Assembly (NCBI GenBank): GCA_014905825.1
Contig: JACGCN010000003.1
Coordinates: forward strand, 558,001-622,000
Direction: 5' to 3'
Length of the DNA: 64,000 nt
Origin: Lyophyllum atratum
Lineage: Eukaryota; Basidiomycota; Agaricomycetes; Agaricales; Lyophyllaceae
Shown in pieces: positions 1 through 11,925 of the stretch (its first letter is position 1; each line of letters begins with the position of its first letter). The notes under the pieces were generated by a model, which was not told the DNA's origin, ran no database searches, and saw only the letters and a program-made list of their open reading frames with translations. The translations under genes were made by a program, and so were the position numbers.

Positions 1-689
1 CAACGGTCCACGCGAACTATCGCTACTTCGAGCTCACAGAGCCGACTGGCGACGACGAGGGTAGTGTATCTCAGCCAAAGGTTCTGGCATGGTGGTTCGG
101 GGGCGGCTGCGACCTTACACCATCCTATCTGTTTGAAGAAGATGTAATTCATTTCCACTCTACTCTCAAGGAGGCCTGTGATAGACACGGTGCCCAGCTA
201 TATCCGACCTTCAAGAAATGGTGCGACGAGTACTTCTATATCCCCCATCGGAACGAGACTCGAGGAGTCGGCGGCATCTTCTTCGACGATCTCAGTGAAG
301 GCCCCCACGCACGCCTCTCCTCTCCCAACTCTCCTAATCCCGTTCACCGCCCAACCTCACCCGCTGAGATCTTCGCCTTCGTCCAGGATCTAGGCAATTC
401 CTTCATACCCTCATACCTTCCTATCATCACATCCCGACATTCGCTTCCCTATACACCACTCCAGCGCCGCTGGCAATTAATTCGACGGGGGCGGTACGTG
501 GAGTTCAATCTCGTTTACGACCGAGGTACGAAGTTCGGCCTGATGACACCCGGTGCCCGGATCGAGAGCATTCTCATGAGCCTGCCTGAAACGGCAAGAT
601 GGGAGTACATGTCTGAACTTGGGGAGGAAGGGACTGAAGAGGGAAAATTGGTCGAGGTGCTGAAAAAGCCAAGGGAGTGGATAGAATGA
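1..689 (+). CDS. HEM13: Coproporphyrinogen III oxidase, 3' part (5' end outside window)
   Basis: Oxygen-dependent coproporphyrinogen III oxidase catalyses the oxidative decarboxylation of coproporphyrinogen III to protoporphyrinogen IX in haem synthesis. One frame is open from base 3 to the TGA at 687-689 (about 228 residues) with no intron. Visible family hallmarks in order are [69 protein letters not shown] and, near the end, [14 protein letters not shown] and [14 protein letters not shown]. These cover the substrate-pocket and dimer-interface segments of the family. The stretch between the DDL motif and the YVEFNL motif is the usual linker and remains open. The N-terminal part lies upstream of base 1. 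I see no frameshift. Confidence 0.96.
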   Translation, partial: TVHANYRYFELTEPTGDDEGSVSQPKVLAWWFGGGCDLTPSYLFEEDVIHFHSTLKEACDRHGAQLYPTFKKWCDEYFYIPHRNETRGVGGIFFDDLSEGPHARLSSPNSPNPVHRPTSPAEIFAFVQDLGNSFIPSYLPIITSRHSLPYTPLQRRWQLIRRGRYVEFNLVYDRGTKFGLMTPGARIESILMSLPETARWEYMSELGEEGTEEGKLVEVLKKPREWIE

Positions 690-2396
690 GGGCAGCCGGC
701 TGCCGTATAGATGAGATGAAGTTTGGTACGCTCCAGTGTCATCATTGTCCTCGCATCTGCTAAGCTGCGTGCATGTTAACAGGATAGAAAAATTGTATCA
801 TAATACTATGTAACAAAGCTCGAAGTCCCAAGTTTGGCTCATGCTTGGGGACGCGACTTCGGATTCGCTTTACTGCAAAGCCTCTTCCGAATTACATCCG
901 AAGGACATCTTCACATCGGGCTCATATGCCCGTTATCGGGGGTGACCTCGACCGCACCCGACAGAACGTACAGTGCAAATTTGAGGTAGAGACAAACCTG
1001 AAACAAAGCGACAATGTGATGAAACAGAACTTTAGGGCGTAGGAATGCGCGCTCTCCTGCTTCTGGATCTACAAACCATGCATGGCCATTACGGCTTAGT
1101 AAAGTCGTCCTCGTTGTTGGCAGCTCAGCCGCAGGCGGAAAGACCATTTAAGCACCCACGAGGACAAGGCACGTTTGGCTCTCAACGGTTTCCGAAATAG
1201 TGGAGGGTGCACTTTGAGGAGTTCATGGAGCAGCAGCAGCGAGCTTCTTCCATCGGGTCAGGCTCTCACACCGCGAAGTTGGGAAATTAGTGTCAACTAA
1301 AATCTGTACCTAAATCATGAGTTTGTATCCAAATTTTGTAATGACCGAAACTATCAATTTACGTTGTCCTCAAACTATGAATGGAAGCGATCCGATTGGC
1401 TGGTTCAAAATTTGAGGCGAACCCAAAGTGATAGTTTTGAGCATTACAAAATTTGGACGCAAACTACTCCTTCAGGTATACATTTGTGCTGAGGCTAAAC
1501 TCCCAACTTTCCGGTGTGTCTATAGAACCATGCTGTCGGGAAGCTCACCATGTAGAAATTCGCGACTTCGTTACTAAAGACGCCGGGGGGGCATCTTGTA
1601 TCAACGGTCTCCTGGCGGTTCGTGGTCTATTTCAGGATATAAGTTCGTATGGTGAGTATTCCTTCGATCCAGATTGAAATCTCGTGTGTCGATGGCAGAG
1701 AAGCCTTGTCTCCATCATGCTTATCTACCATGGTGACATTCGACCGAATATAGAGAGGTGATCGACGAAGACGGCACTATGACGATTATCGTCGTCTGCG
1801 ATAGAGCCGAGAGCACCAGCGACGTTTCTCCGCGACACGATCTCGAACAGATGACCCTCCATGACAACTCCATGATCGCTTGGGATGCTCGCTCGACGAG
1901 CTGGAAAGTCGCGGATCGCACTAGCAGGTGGTTTAGTACCAGTCCGAGCCGTCGGACGAGCGATATTTGTTCCTCATTCTTATGTAAATCAGCTTGGCAC
2001 AACATCTGGGTGTGAAATCTCGAGCATCAAGCCACTCATGCATGATCAAACGCCCGAGCGAACCTGCTTTTCTTGACGCCAGTTGCTCTGGTGACCTCTC
2101 TCCTACCGTAATGGCTGCTGTGAGGTGTATCTCTGCCCCATCTGAATGTGGTCACCTACCGCCTGGAGAAGAAACGACATACGATCCGCTGCCAAACTGT
2201 GGATCGTCGGCAGCTACATCCAGAATTTACAAGTACCGAAAAGCAAGGTTCCTCTCCTTGAATTATCTCCATAGGGGTATCGTATTCTGTCGCAAGTCCT
2301 ACAAGTGAATCGCTGATATCATTACACTGTATAATAAAACAGTAAGTAGCAACCCCCGAATTAGATATGTGATAAAAAAGCGGATAAAGATAGGTT
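690..2396. other. Intergenic, no gene recognised
   Basis: About 1.7 kb between the oxidase stop and the convergent carboxylesterase. It holds only short unconvincing ORFs on both strands, and an imperfect inverted repeat at 1320-1465 that is described separately. Confidence 0.5.
1320..1465. repeat. Imperfect inverted repeat with about 63-nt arms
   Basis: The outer 24 nt (1320-1343 against the reverse complement of 1442-1465) match at 22 positions. The inner arms (1344-1382 against 1403-1441) match at roughly 29 of 39, with a loop of about 20 nt centred near 1392. The whole can fold as a long hairpin. It may be a small non-autonomous foldback element (MITE-like) or a relic of one. I did not find target-site duplications or further copies in the window. 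Confidence 0.7.
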
Positions 2397-2421
2397 TTAT
2401 GTGCTTGATTGCAGGAACTGG

Positions 2422-4675
2422 TCAGCGATCGAACCGATGAAGCTGAGGAAGTCCGCGGTTAGCTCGTAGTGCAGGATGCATCGCGCGGACTGACCTGATT
2501 CCGGCAGCGCGGAAGTTGTCTGGCTGCATGGTTGTGTTGGCAGCGGTGAAGACGTTGTTCTGGTATCCCCTGTTGTATTTGTCCCAAGCAGGGTTGGACT
2601 TGTAGCTTGGATCGCGATTGTACGCGAAGGAGACCCTGGAGAGTAAGATTTTAGCTGATGAGAAACAAGAGAGTTTCCAGAGGCCGTACCAATACGCCAG
2701 CATCTGCTTGGACAGAGTATAAAGTTGGCCGTCAGCAGGCGTGAACTTCATGAAGACGTAGGGGATTTCGCCGGTGTGTAATACTGCAGAGATAATAAGT
2801 ATGGGAGGGTAGATCGCGAAAGCTCGTCACGTACCCCCTTGCCAGTCAGCGCTCGTTGGAGTGACCTGGTCGAAGACATATGACCAGGATGGGACACCAT
2901 TGAGTACGGAGATGTTGAGGAAGTTGCGTCGAGCCCATTGGAAATGGATATCTGACATGCCGGGTTAGGGTTACACCCGTTGAAGACTAATCGTCCTACG
3001 TACCACCATAGATCGCAGCGGCACGTTTGAACTGCGAGCCGAAGTACGTGGCGTTTCCGGTGCCAAAAGGAGAACCTAGACTTGGGTCATCGGGGTAGAG
3101 AACCTCGAGCGCGGCGATGGAGGTCACGTTCTGGAAGAAGGATGCGTTCCGGTTCAAATAGTCTTTCTCCAGGAAGGTAAGGAGTTCGTCATCCGTATTG
3201 ACGGTCTGAGGCTTGACAAAGATGGTTCCCTCATCCATGACATTACCAGTGATGAAAGGAATCTTAGCGCTATCCGCGACCAAAAGGTCAACTCTCAAGC
3301 TTGCATATGGATGGAAGATGATTCTTACATTTTGCCTTGGGCGGTGAGAACAGATGGGCTGTCAGGGATAATATCGCCATCGATAGCGACACCCCAGGGC
3401 TAGACAACAAAATTAGAAGTGCGCTCCTCAAAAGAAACATAACGTACGCGACTGGCGTAGACTGTAGGCTGCCCAAACATGGTGTTGGTGGCGTTGATGA
3501 GGACATCAAGGTCCACCGTTCGCAAGCACTCGAAAGTGTCCAGGGTATTGTTGCAGCCGGCATAGGACACCAGGGCATCATAGTTGCCCTGGAATTTCTC
3601 CGGTGCGAGAGCGGGAACAGACGTCGTTGTTCCAGACTCAAGGATCTGTGAACACGGTAAGTTGATCCCCAGACGGGCGACAGAAAAATCGAAGACATAC
3701 GGCACCCTGGAATAGCTGAGTACGGACATTCAGCATGTGGTAGGCGATCGACATGCTGCATAGGATGATGAGGACCTTTGACCTTCATATACAGATGAAT
3801 GTGTTACTTACGCGCCAGAGGACTGTCCGAAAACGGTGACCTTGCTCTTGTCACCGCCGAAATTCCCGATGTAGTTTTGAACCCATTGAAGGGCTAACTC
3901 TTGATCATACAGACCAAGATTTAGAGCACCCTTAGCGGCGGCTTCTTTCCCTCCTCTATCAGCAAGGAATGGGTAAATGGGCGAGATGTGATAAATAAGA
4001 GAAACCGACATACAGGAAACCATAAGCGGCGAGCCGATAGTTCAGGACGACAGTGATCACCGGTAGCCCCTTCATGCAACTATGTTCAGAGATTGCGAAC
4101 ATAACATTGTTTAAGGTACGTACGATTTTCGCAGATTCCTGAACTATTCCCGCACCGGCGTAATACCACGCCGCTCCCTGCGTTAAAGCCCCACCATGAA
4201 GCCACACCATGACTGGGAGCAGTGTTCCTCTTGGAATCGTGTGTGGACGGTAGATGTCAAGCAGCGTGCAATCTTCACTTGTGCCATAGACTGATAATGA
4301 ACTATGTGAGGAAGGGGTCTAATATTGTAGACCACAGGAACTTACTGCCATAATCTACAGCCAACGAGTTCTATCGAGATCGACTTAGTTATGCATAACA
4401 CAGTTGTCCCAAAAATTATTGCTCACTGTTCCCTTGATTTGAGGACACGCGGGCCCGTGAACAGTCGCGTTGATCGAGCCCCATGTGGAGTAGGACGGGG
4501 CAGTCGCACGGTTGAACCTCGTCGCTGAGCCATATTTCAGGCCCAAAAATTGGTCTACGCCAGATGTCGCGTTGTAGTCTCCAAGGATGGAGACTCTACT
4601 AATGTTGACCCTGACGGCGGATGCGGAAACGAATGTGAGAGTGCTGACGACACTGGAAAGCAAGGAGAGCAACAT
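2422..4675 (-). CDS. Secreted type-B carboxylesterase/lipase
   Basis: Alpha/beta-hydrolase of the carboxylesterase type-B family, hydrolysing carboxylic esters outside the cell. The start at 4675 gives a clear signal peptide ([20 protein letters not shown]). Family blocks in order over about seven exons: [24 protein letters not shown] and the oxyanion-hole block [26 protein letters not shown]; the nucleophile elbow FGQSSGA (Ser in GxSxG, with Q where many have E); the acid residue in [13 protein letters not shown]; and the catalytic His in HTGEIPYVF. All three catalytic positions are therefore present. Intron junctions are GT-AG and short. The last exon in the straightforward frame ends at 2422. 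A different frame stays open to 2397 and looks more protein-like (see findings), so the exact C-terminus is unsure. Substrate cannot be told from the sequence. Confidence 0.88.
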
Positions 4676-5930
4676 GGTGGCAGCGGCGGGGGCCCCTGTA
4701 GGTTGGCCACTAGCGAGCTCGAAGGTTTAAGTACTCGAGTACACCGCACAAGTGTTCAATATCGTTGGCGGTAACAGATCTGATGCCAGAAAAAGGACGC
4801 CTGATCAATTCTACCAAAGGTACCGTCCTCAATAATGAAAAGCGGGCCGGCAGTTTATTCCGGCAGGAGCAGCCGTTCGTGTGCCGTCCTCGTTCTCAAC
4901 GATGTCAAAAGCATTCCTTTGCACTAGTTTTCACGACGAGGTATCGATGATGGGATGGAAACGAGAAGTGCTGTCTGAATCGTTGCTCGACGGTTGTGGA
5001 GGACGATCCGAGCATGAGGAGTTAAGAGGCGTTGAGCCAACGTTGAGCAGGAAATCCGCCTATTTGGCTCGGTTTGGCAGCGGACGCTCAAAACGCGAAG
5101 CACGGCATCTCACGCTCAACCTGCACCACCACGTTATGTTCCGGCGGTACATGAGGTGAGGAACAGGAATGACGAAGCGACATCAAGGGAGGTATCACCG
5201 GTACCGGTAATCTGTTCAGACGTCTGCTATGTTTTTTTTCTCTAACTTGCCAAGGTCGTCCGACCTAGAAATCCCACCTGATCCATGCACGTTCTCCAGT
5301 CAATTGAAGCTATTTATACATGCCACGGAGCCAAGCACTTATTTGAATTTGAAGAGAATGTGCGTACTTCGCCCCCTGAGTGCTGAAGAACATTTTACCA
5401 CATCAGATGGCACCTATCAGATTATCCCACAACGCAAAATGACATCATGACGCAGCTCCGTCTGACTTGAGCATCTGGTCCTGATCGTGTGGCAACCAAG
5501 GCGGCCTCGTCGGCCTCGTTAACGAGGTGAGAAACTCAGATGTCGCATCCTTCTGGGTAACAATCTTACCCTCAGGACTGGGTCTGATATATTGTGTTTG
5601 ATAAGCTGATTTGTCCACGCAGGAAAAAATGCGGATTGATCCCCCGTGTGGAGTATCTTTTGACCCGCCGATATGTTTCTCCCTCGGATATGCCTCGATG
5701 ATGCGCCGCCGATCCACGCACGCGGTCGACGCGCTGATTCGGAGCTCAAGAGCCAAGTCGCAACACGTCCTCCGTTTCCTCGCGTCCCACTTTAAGCTTT
5801 ACACGCCGACAACCTTCCTTCAGGTACTCGAATCTCGCTTCTTCGAGATACATCAAGCGCCACTCGAGGAGATAAATTCGGGACTGATTCTATCTGATTC
5901 TACCTTCACTTCTCGTCCTTTGCGCCCACC
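4676..5930. other. Intergenic, divergent promoter region
   Basis: Lies between the divergent carboxylesterase (-) and the DUF6533 gene (+). Short ORFs occur on both strands, but none shows a recognisable domain or plausible splice continuation. I see no repeat or RNA gene. Confidence 0.45.
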
Positions 5931-7483
5931 ATGAGTTCAGCTGCAGCACTCATAGCGGCGGCGAACTACCTCAAGATTGCTGGAGCATCGATTTTTGCTT
6001 TTGGTGCGATCTCTAGCTTTTGCGTTCCAGCTCTTATTCATCTCATCTTATCTTCCCGTACCCCAGATTACTTTCAAACTCTCCCTGCGGAGATCCGGTT
6101 CTGTGAGTTGCATCGCCCTTCTCGCTTTTTGAATGGGATCTCATAAGGATATTTAGATAGGAAGCAGAAGAGCTTCTTGCAGATCTCTATAGCATGTTGG
6201 CTATTGGTTTCTGTCCGAGTTCGTCGTCATACCCCATCCTCCTATCTTTTTCCAACGAGATTGTCTATAGTATCTCGGAATGGTGGCCATTCTCTTATCT
6301 TTGGTTGGCGGATTCTCCACCAACTTCACGCGCAAGACCTGCGATAATTACTTTCTCGCGGTGCCGATCCTTAAGGTACCGTCAAGCCATGTCATGATCA
6401 CTATCTCTTTTACTGATGAACCCGTGTCATTTTGAAGGTTCTGGCAGCCGTTGCTTCGCAGGGCGTGTTCATTTTCCGAACATATGCCATTTGTAACCGA
6501 AGTAAAACTGTCCTTTACTTCCTCCTCATCTTCGGTGGACTTCTCAGCGCCGCCGAAATTATCGCACCGGTTGTCGTACCTAGAAATGCGAAGCTGGGAG
6601 CCACTGGGAACTGTATCTCGGATTTGTCGAAGGTGAAGCCAGCATTTCCCTCATGGTGCAATATTTTTTGACATTCGATGATTGATGAAGGGTACGACAA
6701 GTTGGATCCAATACATGGTGCGACCCTGCGCCTTCCACTGCATTGAGCTATCTAACCTCGCTTCTGCCACAGTGTCAGGTATTATTCGACGTGGTTATCC
6801 TTGGCTTGACCAGCGACCGCCTGTTCCGCGGGGTCGACATGAAGTTTGTCACGCGCTCGGAATTCACGAAAATCTTCTGGGAGAGTCAAATCATGTACTT
6901 CATCGCGGTCACGATTATGAACGTCTGTACGTCGCATTACCCACCCTTCTTGACCCTAGATTTTAACATAGCGTGTTCAGTGAACCTGATCTTTTTCATC
7001 AAGTTCAGCCACTCGTCGGAGTCGACCATGTTCGCCACCCTTGGCATGGCCGTTACCGCTATTTTTTCGAGCCGCGTCAGTAAGTAGAATCCACGCGTAC
7101 GCTGATCAGATACTGATACTGATCATCGAATAGTTCTAGACCTCCACGAAGTCTCCCATGGCCCTCGCTCTCGCTCGTACTCGACATCTGGCATTCCCAA
7201 TCAAGCCAACGGTATTCACACCACGACCTTTAGGAATGGGGAAATTGTTGACCGACAATTCCGAGTAATCACCACCGCCGATGAGACTAAGACGGATTCG
7301 TACAGGATGGACAACATGGTAAGTGTTCTTTCAATTTCCTTCAACGTCATTCTTACGGTGAGCCTGCAGGACAACGGCGGAGTCCTTGTGCAACGCGAAG
7401 TGGTGGCTATGGTCGACTCTGACCAGGGCTCCCTCCGCTCATGGGAGAGGCGACAGGCCGATCTCAAAAATTCACCGATTTGA
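5931..7483 (+). CDS. DUF6533-type integral membrane protein
   Basis: A multi-pass membrane protein of the large basidiomycete family with an N-terminal DUF6533 region; its biochemical function is not known. By-eye exons begin with ATG at 5931, and the first intron is 6004-6066. Joining frames gives the family landmarks: AANYLKIAGASIFAFDYFQT followed by LPAEIRF, then YRKQKSFLQISIACWLLVSV, a helix GMVAILLSLVGGF, then NYFLAVPILK, VLAAVASQGVFIFRTYAICN, LYFLLIFGGLLSAAEII, VLFDVVILGLTSDRLFRG, FWESQIMYFIAVTIMNV, VNLIFFIKF and TLGMAVTAIFSSRVILDLHE. About seven hydrophobic helices are followed by a hydrophilic tail ending at the TGA at 7481-7483. Every intron is short with GT-AG ends. The exon after GATGNCISDLSKV is the least certain join. 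Confidence 0.8.
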
Positions 7484-8564
7484 AAATTAGAATAGTTCGT
7501 TTTGTAACAGGGCTTGGGAAGGTAATGATGTAGGTGTATAGGATTATGTAGTTGTGTTGCAAAATGTAAGTGGTACTGAAGGAAGTTGTATAAAAGCTGA
7601 CGGTCATTACAACTAAATTTCGAGTGAGTGTTCCCTAAAGTACAGAAAGATCTTGACACTGACTGAGTCCCGGCTAGTTTAAAGTATGGACATGTCATGC
7701 ATAGATAATAGTAATAGGGGCCACTTGCCTGAAACGCCTCGGCCTCGCATTGCAGACTCAGTGATCCGGGTTGGATCCGGGTCCTTCGCGAGTCCATATG
7801 CGGTGGCGTCTTCGAATATTGACAAAATGATCGCTGGTGGCAGTGGGTCAATACACGTGCGCGGAACTCCGCGAGCCCTGGCTCAACGTCCCGCCGCCAA
7901 AATACGATCGCTCTCCAAAAACTCACGATCCTATCTGTACCCTTCAATATTTTGTCGATCATTTTCATCCATTCCAACCTATTTTAACCTGTAAGTGCTC
8001 ATATACCTGCAGGGGTGCAAGGGACGGATCCTTCGTCTCATGCACTTCCCCGCAGGTCAGTACATAGCTTATTTCGATTCGCTTCCTTCCGGTCTCACGC
8101 AGTTCCTGGCAGAGCGTGCAATGCATTGTCTCCGGACGCTTTTTTTCTATGGGGCATGATAGACAAGCATCTACTTGACACACGTTGCATTGAATGAGTT
8201 TGGACTTTGCAGACCCGATGATCCGGGTCGTTCGTGCGCCTGCATGTGGTGGCATCTTCCAACATATATCCTCATATATCGCGTATCGGAAACAAAGTCA
8301 GTGCGCCCAGCGTCCACCTTTTGACTGTGCATGGATTACGTGGATGCGAAGAACGAATGGTGTCACGGGGTCTGCGCGCGTTTAGAGCACGTGCCGTGAC
8401 TTTTTACGCGTGTCTTGGGTGTTGCAGTGCTCGACTGTCGTCATCCTCAGTTCATCCATGCAAACGTGGTTGGAGTCGTCTTAAACACCCCCCGTCGCCA
8501 GCTCCCATATCCTCTGTCTCCCTACCATCACGACCCAAGCGCCCTATCAATACTCCTTGAAGTC
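7484..8564. other. Intergenic with a diverged direct repeat
   Basis: No convincing gene. Two segments resemble each other (about 7748-7825 and 8201-8275), sharing a TTGCAGAC..ATCCGGG block followed by a TGTGGTGGCATCTTCCAA-like block, which suggests an old local duplication upstream of the anoctamin gene. Confidence 0.35.
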
Positions 8565-11045
8565 ATGTCACCCGAAGTTGACTTGGTTATCACATTTCGG
8601 GCCACGAGAAAAACTAGCCTTTCCAAGCAGCAAATCCGCGAAGATTCTCGCAAGGCTGAACAGCAATATTCACGGTTGATTGACACACTTAGGTACGGAG
8701 GTCTTCGTGCGGTGGGGAGACGGGGAGAGTCGTTGGGTCACCTACTTGTATTTGTATCATGTCCAAAGAGCCATGTAGTGAATCTCGCCAAACGGGAGAG
8801 GTGCGTAGTGATTGGTTTTTCTTGAATACCACATGAACGGTTCATTTAGGCATTCGGACTTCTTATCTGGCTTACCGACGACACCCTTGGGCCCAGAGGC
8901 TGATCCCATTTCATTGTCTCCGGCGGACCGCATTCGACTGGTGCATGCCTACGTTTCCTCAATCCCAGCAGACGGCGGTTTAGGCATCACCCCTGGATCA
9001 TCTGAATGGGACCTTGTAGAATCTGTAATGACACTTCATGACCGAGAGTTCAACGAGAGGTGGACTCGCAGTTGGACGCCGCGCCAAATCGCTTCCGTGC
9101 AGCTGGAGAAAATCCGAGAACAGGTGTGTTATCCGTCTACTTACATGGACCATACTAAACAGCCAGCTTAGTTTGGCGACTCTGTCGCACTTTACTTCGC
9201 CTTTTTGGCTTCATACACCAAAGCCCTGGTATTCCCCGCCGTCTTAGGTTTCATATTCTACTTTTTTGGCGCGCCCTATTCCCCCATATATTCAAGTCTG
9301 GTCTTCGTATGGTCTGTTATCTTCGTCGAGTGGTGGCGTGTACACGAACGTACTCTCTCCCTGCGTTTTGGGACACGCGGCTCCTTCCGCGTAGAGAAGC
9401 GTCGCGCGGCCTATCAACCAGGGTTCCCGTGGTGGAAACGCGAACTGAGGATCCTCGCAAGCCTGCCTGTCCTTCTCGTGTTTGCTGGAACTTTGGCCGC
9501 GCTCCTCACTGGAATATTCGTCTTTGAAGCCTTTGTCACGCAGTTATATACTGGCCCAGGACACAAATATATCGTAAGTGGTGGACCGTCTACTTTCCAC
9601 CACAGTACTGATGCTCTCCCACCAGTCTTTTAGTCCTACGATTCTATTTGTAGCTCTCGTTCCGCGGTTCCTCGCTCTGTACCAATCACTGGCTCGGAGG
9701 TTGACAGAATGGGAGAATCATGCACACTATTCGACACACGCTGCCTCCCTGACGCTGAAAACCTTCGCGCTCAGCGCTCTCGTCGCGTACTTGGGCCTGG
9801 GCCTCAGCGCTTTCGTATACGTTCCGTTTGGCGAAGGAGTCATGCAATTCCTACAAACATGGATCTTCCACGAGACCACTAATGGCCACCTCCAAGGGGT
9901 GAACGCGACAGTGTCTGACGGTGCCTCGGAGAAAAAGGCCCCTGGACCCACGGGAGGATTCTGGGACATGGACAAATCGAATGCGAGTCGAAAGTTGAAC
10001 CCAGGCCGGCTGAAGGACCAGATGTTTGCGTATACGGTGACCAATCAGGCCGTCAATACCTTTGTTGAGGTGGGGCTTCCGTATATCCTTCGCGGCGTGT
10101 CGTCTTTCCGAAACAGAAAGAAAGGCGCGTCGGCTCCTAGCAGTCCTGGTGGGAAGAATAGTGTGAAGAAGCGGGTGGTGTTCGAAGACGAGAAGGAGAA
10201 GGGTGGGATGGAGGAGCGGGAGTTTTTGGACAGGGTACGGGAGGAGGTCGCGCTCCCTGAGTATGAGCTTTTCGGCGACTATAGTGAGATGGTCACACAA
10301 TTCGGCTATGTTGCACTCTGGTCGACCATTTGGCCACTTGCACCAGGTCAGTTTCATTTCTGTTCTCACATAATTTCGCAGTCATAACAGTGCGCATATA
10401 GTTATGGCCCTCCTAAACAACTTCCTTGAGCTTCGTTCCGACGCGTTCAAGATGACCGTCCACAATCGCCGTCCCATCCCGGCTCGCACAGATACCATTG
10501 GGCCCTGGCTCGATGCACTGACATTCCTCACCTGGCTCGCGGCCCTCACCAACTCTGCACTCGTGTACCTCTTCTGCCCGCGTTCACAGAGCCACTGTTC
10601 GGCGACGCCAAGTGCCCATATGACGCAACTCGACAACGTCCACAAGCATCTCTTCTCAGCGTCTGGTGCCCTTCCCCCGGATGGCGGGGCTGATGCTGGG
10701 ATCGTCGCGACCAGGGAGTTGCTGTTCACGGCACTGCTGATTGCCCTCGTGGCGAGTCACGGGTACATCGTTCTCAGAACCGTTGTGAGACATGTCGTTG
10801 AGAGGGTATTCTGGAAGGGCAGTGAGGAGGTTAAACAGCGGGAGCAGAAGGATAGGGAGATCAAGGAGAAGTTCTTGAAGGGCTTTTTGATTGAAGAGGA
10901 ACGCACGCGGGATGCGTCTGCGAGAGAGGATGAAGGGGCTGGTGAAGCGCGCGACGAGGATGGCCTGGATCCGGGGCCGGTTAATGGTTTCTGGGAGCAT
11001 GATGAAGGATTGGAAGAGATTTCGAGGGTGTCGAAGGAGGTTTAG
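8565..11045 (+). CDS. Anoctamin/TMEM16-family membrane protein (Ist2-like)
   Basis: Members of this family act as Ca2+-activated phospholipid scramblases or ion channels, or as ER-plasma-membrane tethers in fungi; which applies here is not shown. Five exons join in frame to about 758 residues: 8565-8800, 8850-9123, 9172-9573, 9626-10346 and 10402-11045. Residues 1-170 form the cytosolic alpha/beta domain (DLVITFRATRKTSLSKQQ ... HDREFNERWTRSW). The transmembrane part starts at FGDSVALYFAFLASYTKALV and includes the helices VLGFIFYFFGAPYS, SLVFVWSVIFVEWW, ILASLPVLLVFAGTLAALL, FSPTILFVALVPRFL, FALSALVAYLGLGLSAFVYV, then FGYVALWSTIWPLAPVMALL, with a late acidic block EEVALPEYELFGDYSEMVTQ typical of the family. 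The tail (from about residue 680) is highly charged. Its last 70 codons are copied at 13.77-13.98 kb. The start at 8565 is the first ATG of the conserved domain. Confidence 0.92.
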
Positions 11046-11925
11046 TCATCTGCCGCATAGACTCCGGAGATATTGCTGCCAGCGTACTTGCGTCTTTCTT
11101 GCTGCTACAATACATGACTATGTCTACTTCGTGTTCGACTGTTACACTGATTTACACGACAGTGCCACACGATCATAACTACGATTGGTACTCATACGAA
11201 GTCCACTTCCTGTGTTCTACATTATCTATCAAGCCTGTTGCCGCCACATACCTTCGTGAAGCTCTTGTACCAGCAGGCTACCGAAACTTCTTGTCAGGAT
11301 TCTCTGAATCCTTTGTATCTCGACCTGGGTTCTCCCGAGGTCGCAATCCGTATATTCTGTTACCGCTCGAGTACAACCGTTGGGGCCCCTTCGTTTCTAC
11401 CGAGTGTATTCGAGAAGAGTAGTTTTAGCATATACCATCAAAAACACAAGATTACCGTGTGGATAGGAGAGCAGGCGCTTTGGTTGAACTTTGAGCGTCA
11501 CATGATCTTGAAACATAAATTTGGGCGCCAAGAAAAGATAAGCAAGCATACAATCGGTGTGGATAGGAGAGCAGGCGCTTTGGTTAAACTTTGAGCGTCA
11601 CTTAATCTTGAAACATAAATTTGGGCGCCAAGAAAAGATAAGCATACAATCGCTGTTGGTAAAAAAGTATAAGTATAATGCATTGGAAGCAGGATGACGA
11701 AGATGTGACGTCGTGAGATGACTCAAGTCGAACGAGAGAATTTGAGAAAATCGTCGGAGGCAGCGAACATTGTTATATGGAAAACGCAGTACTTGATAGA
11801 CGAAGGAAGTTATAATGTTGAAATAGTTATCGGCCATTAACGTAGACAATCAACCGAAAGCTATACACTACTTTTTTTTGTCAAGAGAGGAACGAACTCG
11901 ACAGCCTTGTGACCTGTACCACCCC
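11046..11925. other. Intergenic, 3' flank of anoctamin and Gly-rich gene copy 1
   Basis: Convergent intergenic stretch inside duplication unit A. It contains the 100-bp direct repeat at 11457-11652. No additional gene is recognised. Confidence 0.5.
11457..11652. repeat. Direct tandem repeat, two units of 100 bp
   Basis: Unit one is 11457-11556 and unit two 11557-11652, nearly identical (for example GTGTGGATAGGAGAGCAGGC at the start of each) apart from a few substitutions and a 4-nt deletion. The homologous place in duplication unit B (about 14251-14338) has one diverged unit, so this repeat arose or was lost after the larger duplication. Confidence 0.9.

Noticed and set aside
7216..7977. 253-residue minus-strand ORF
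   Set aside because: It overlaps the last exons of the DUF6533 gene in antisense and has no recognisable domain.
7965..8255. Cys-rich minus-strand ORF with CNVCQVDACLSC
   Set aside because: Zinc-finger-like at first sight, but the spacing fits no finger family, there is no splice support, and it overlaps a repeated intergenic segment.
9851..10369. 172-residue minus-strand ORF
   Set aside because: Antisense shadow of anoctamin exon 4.
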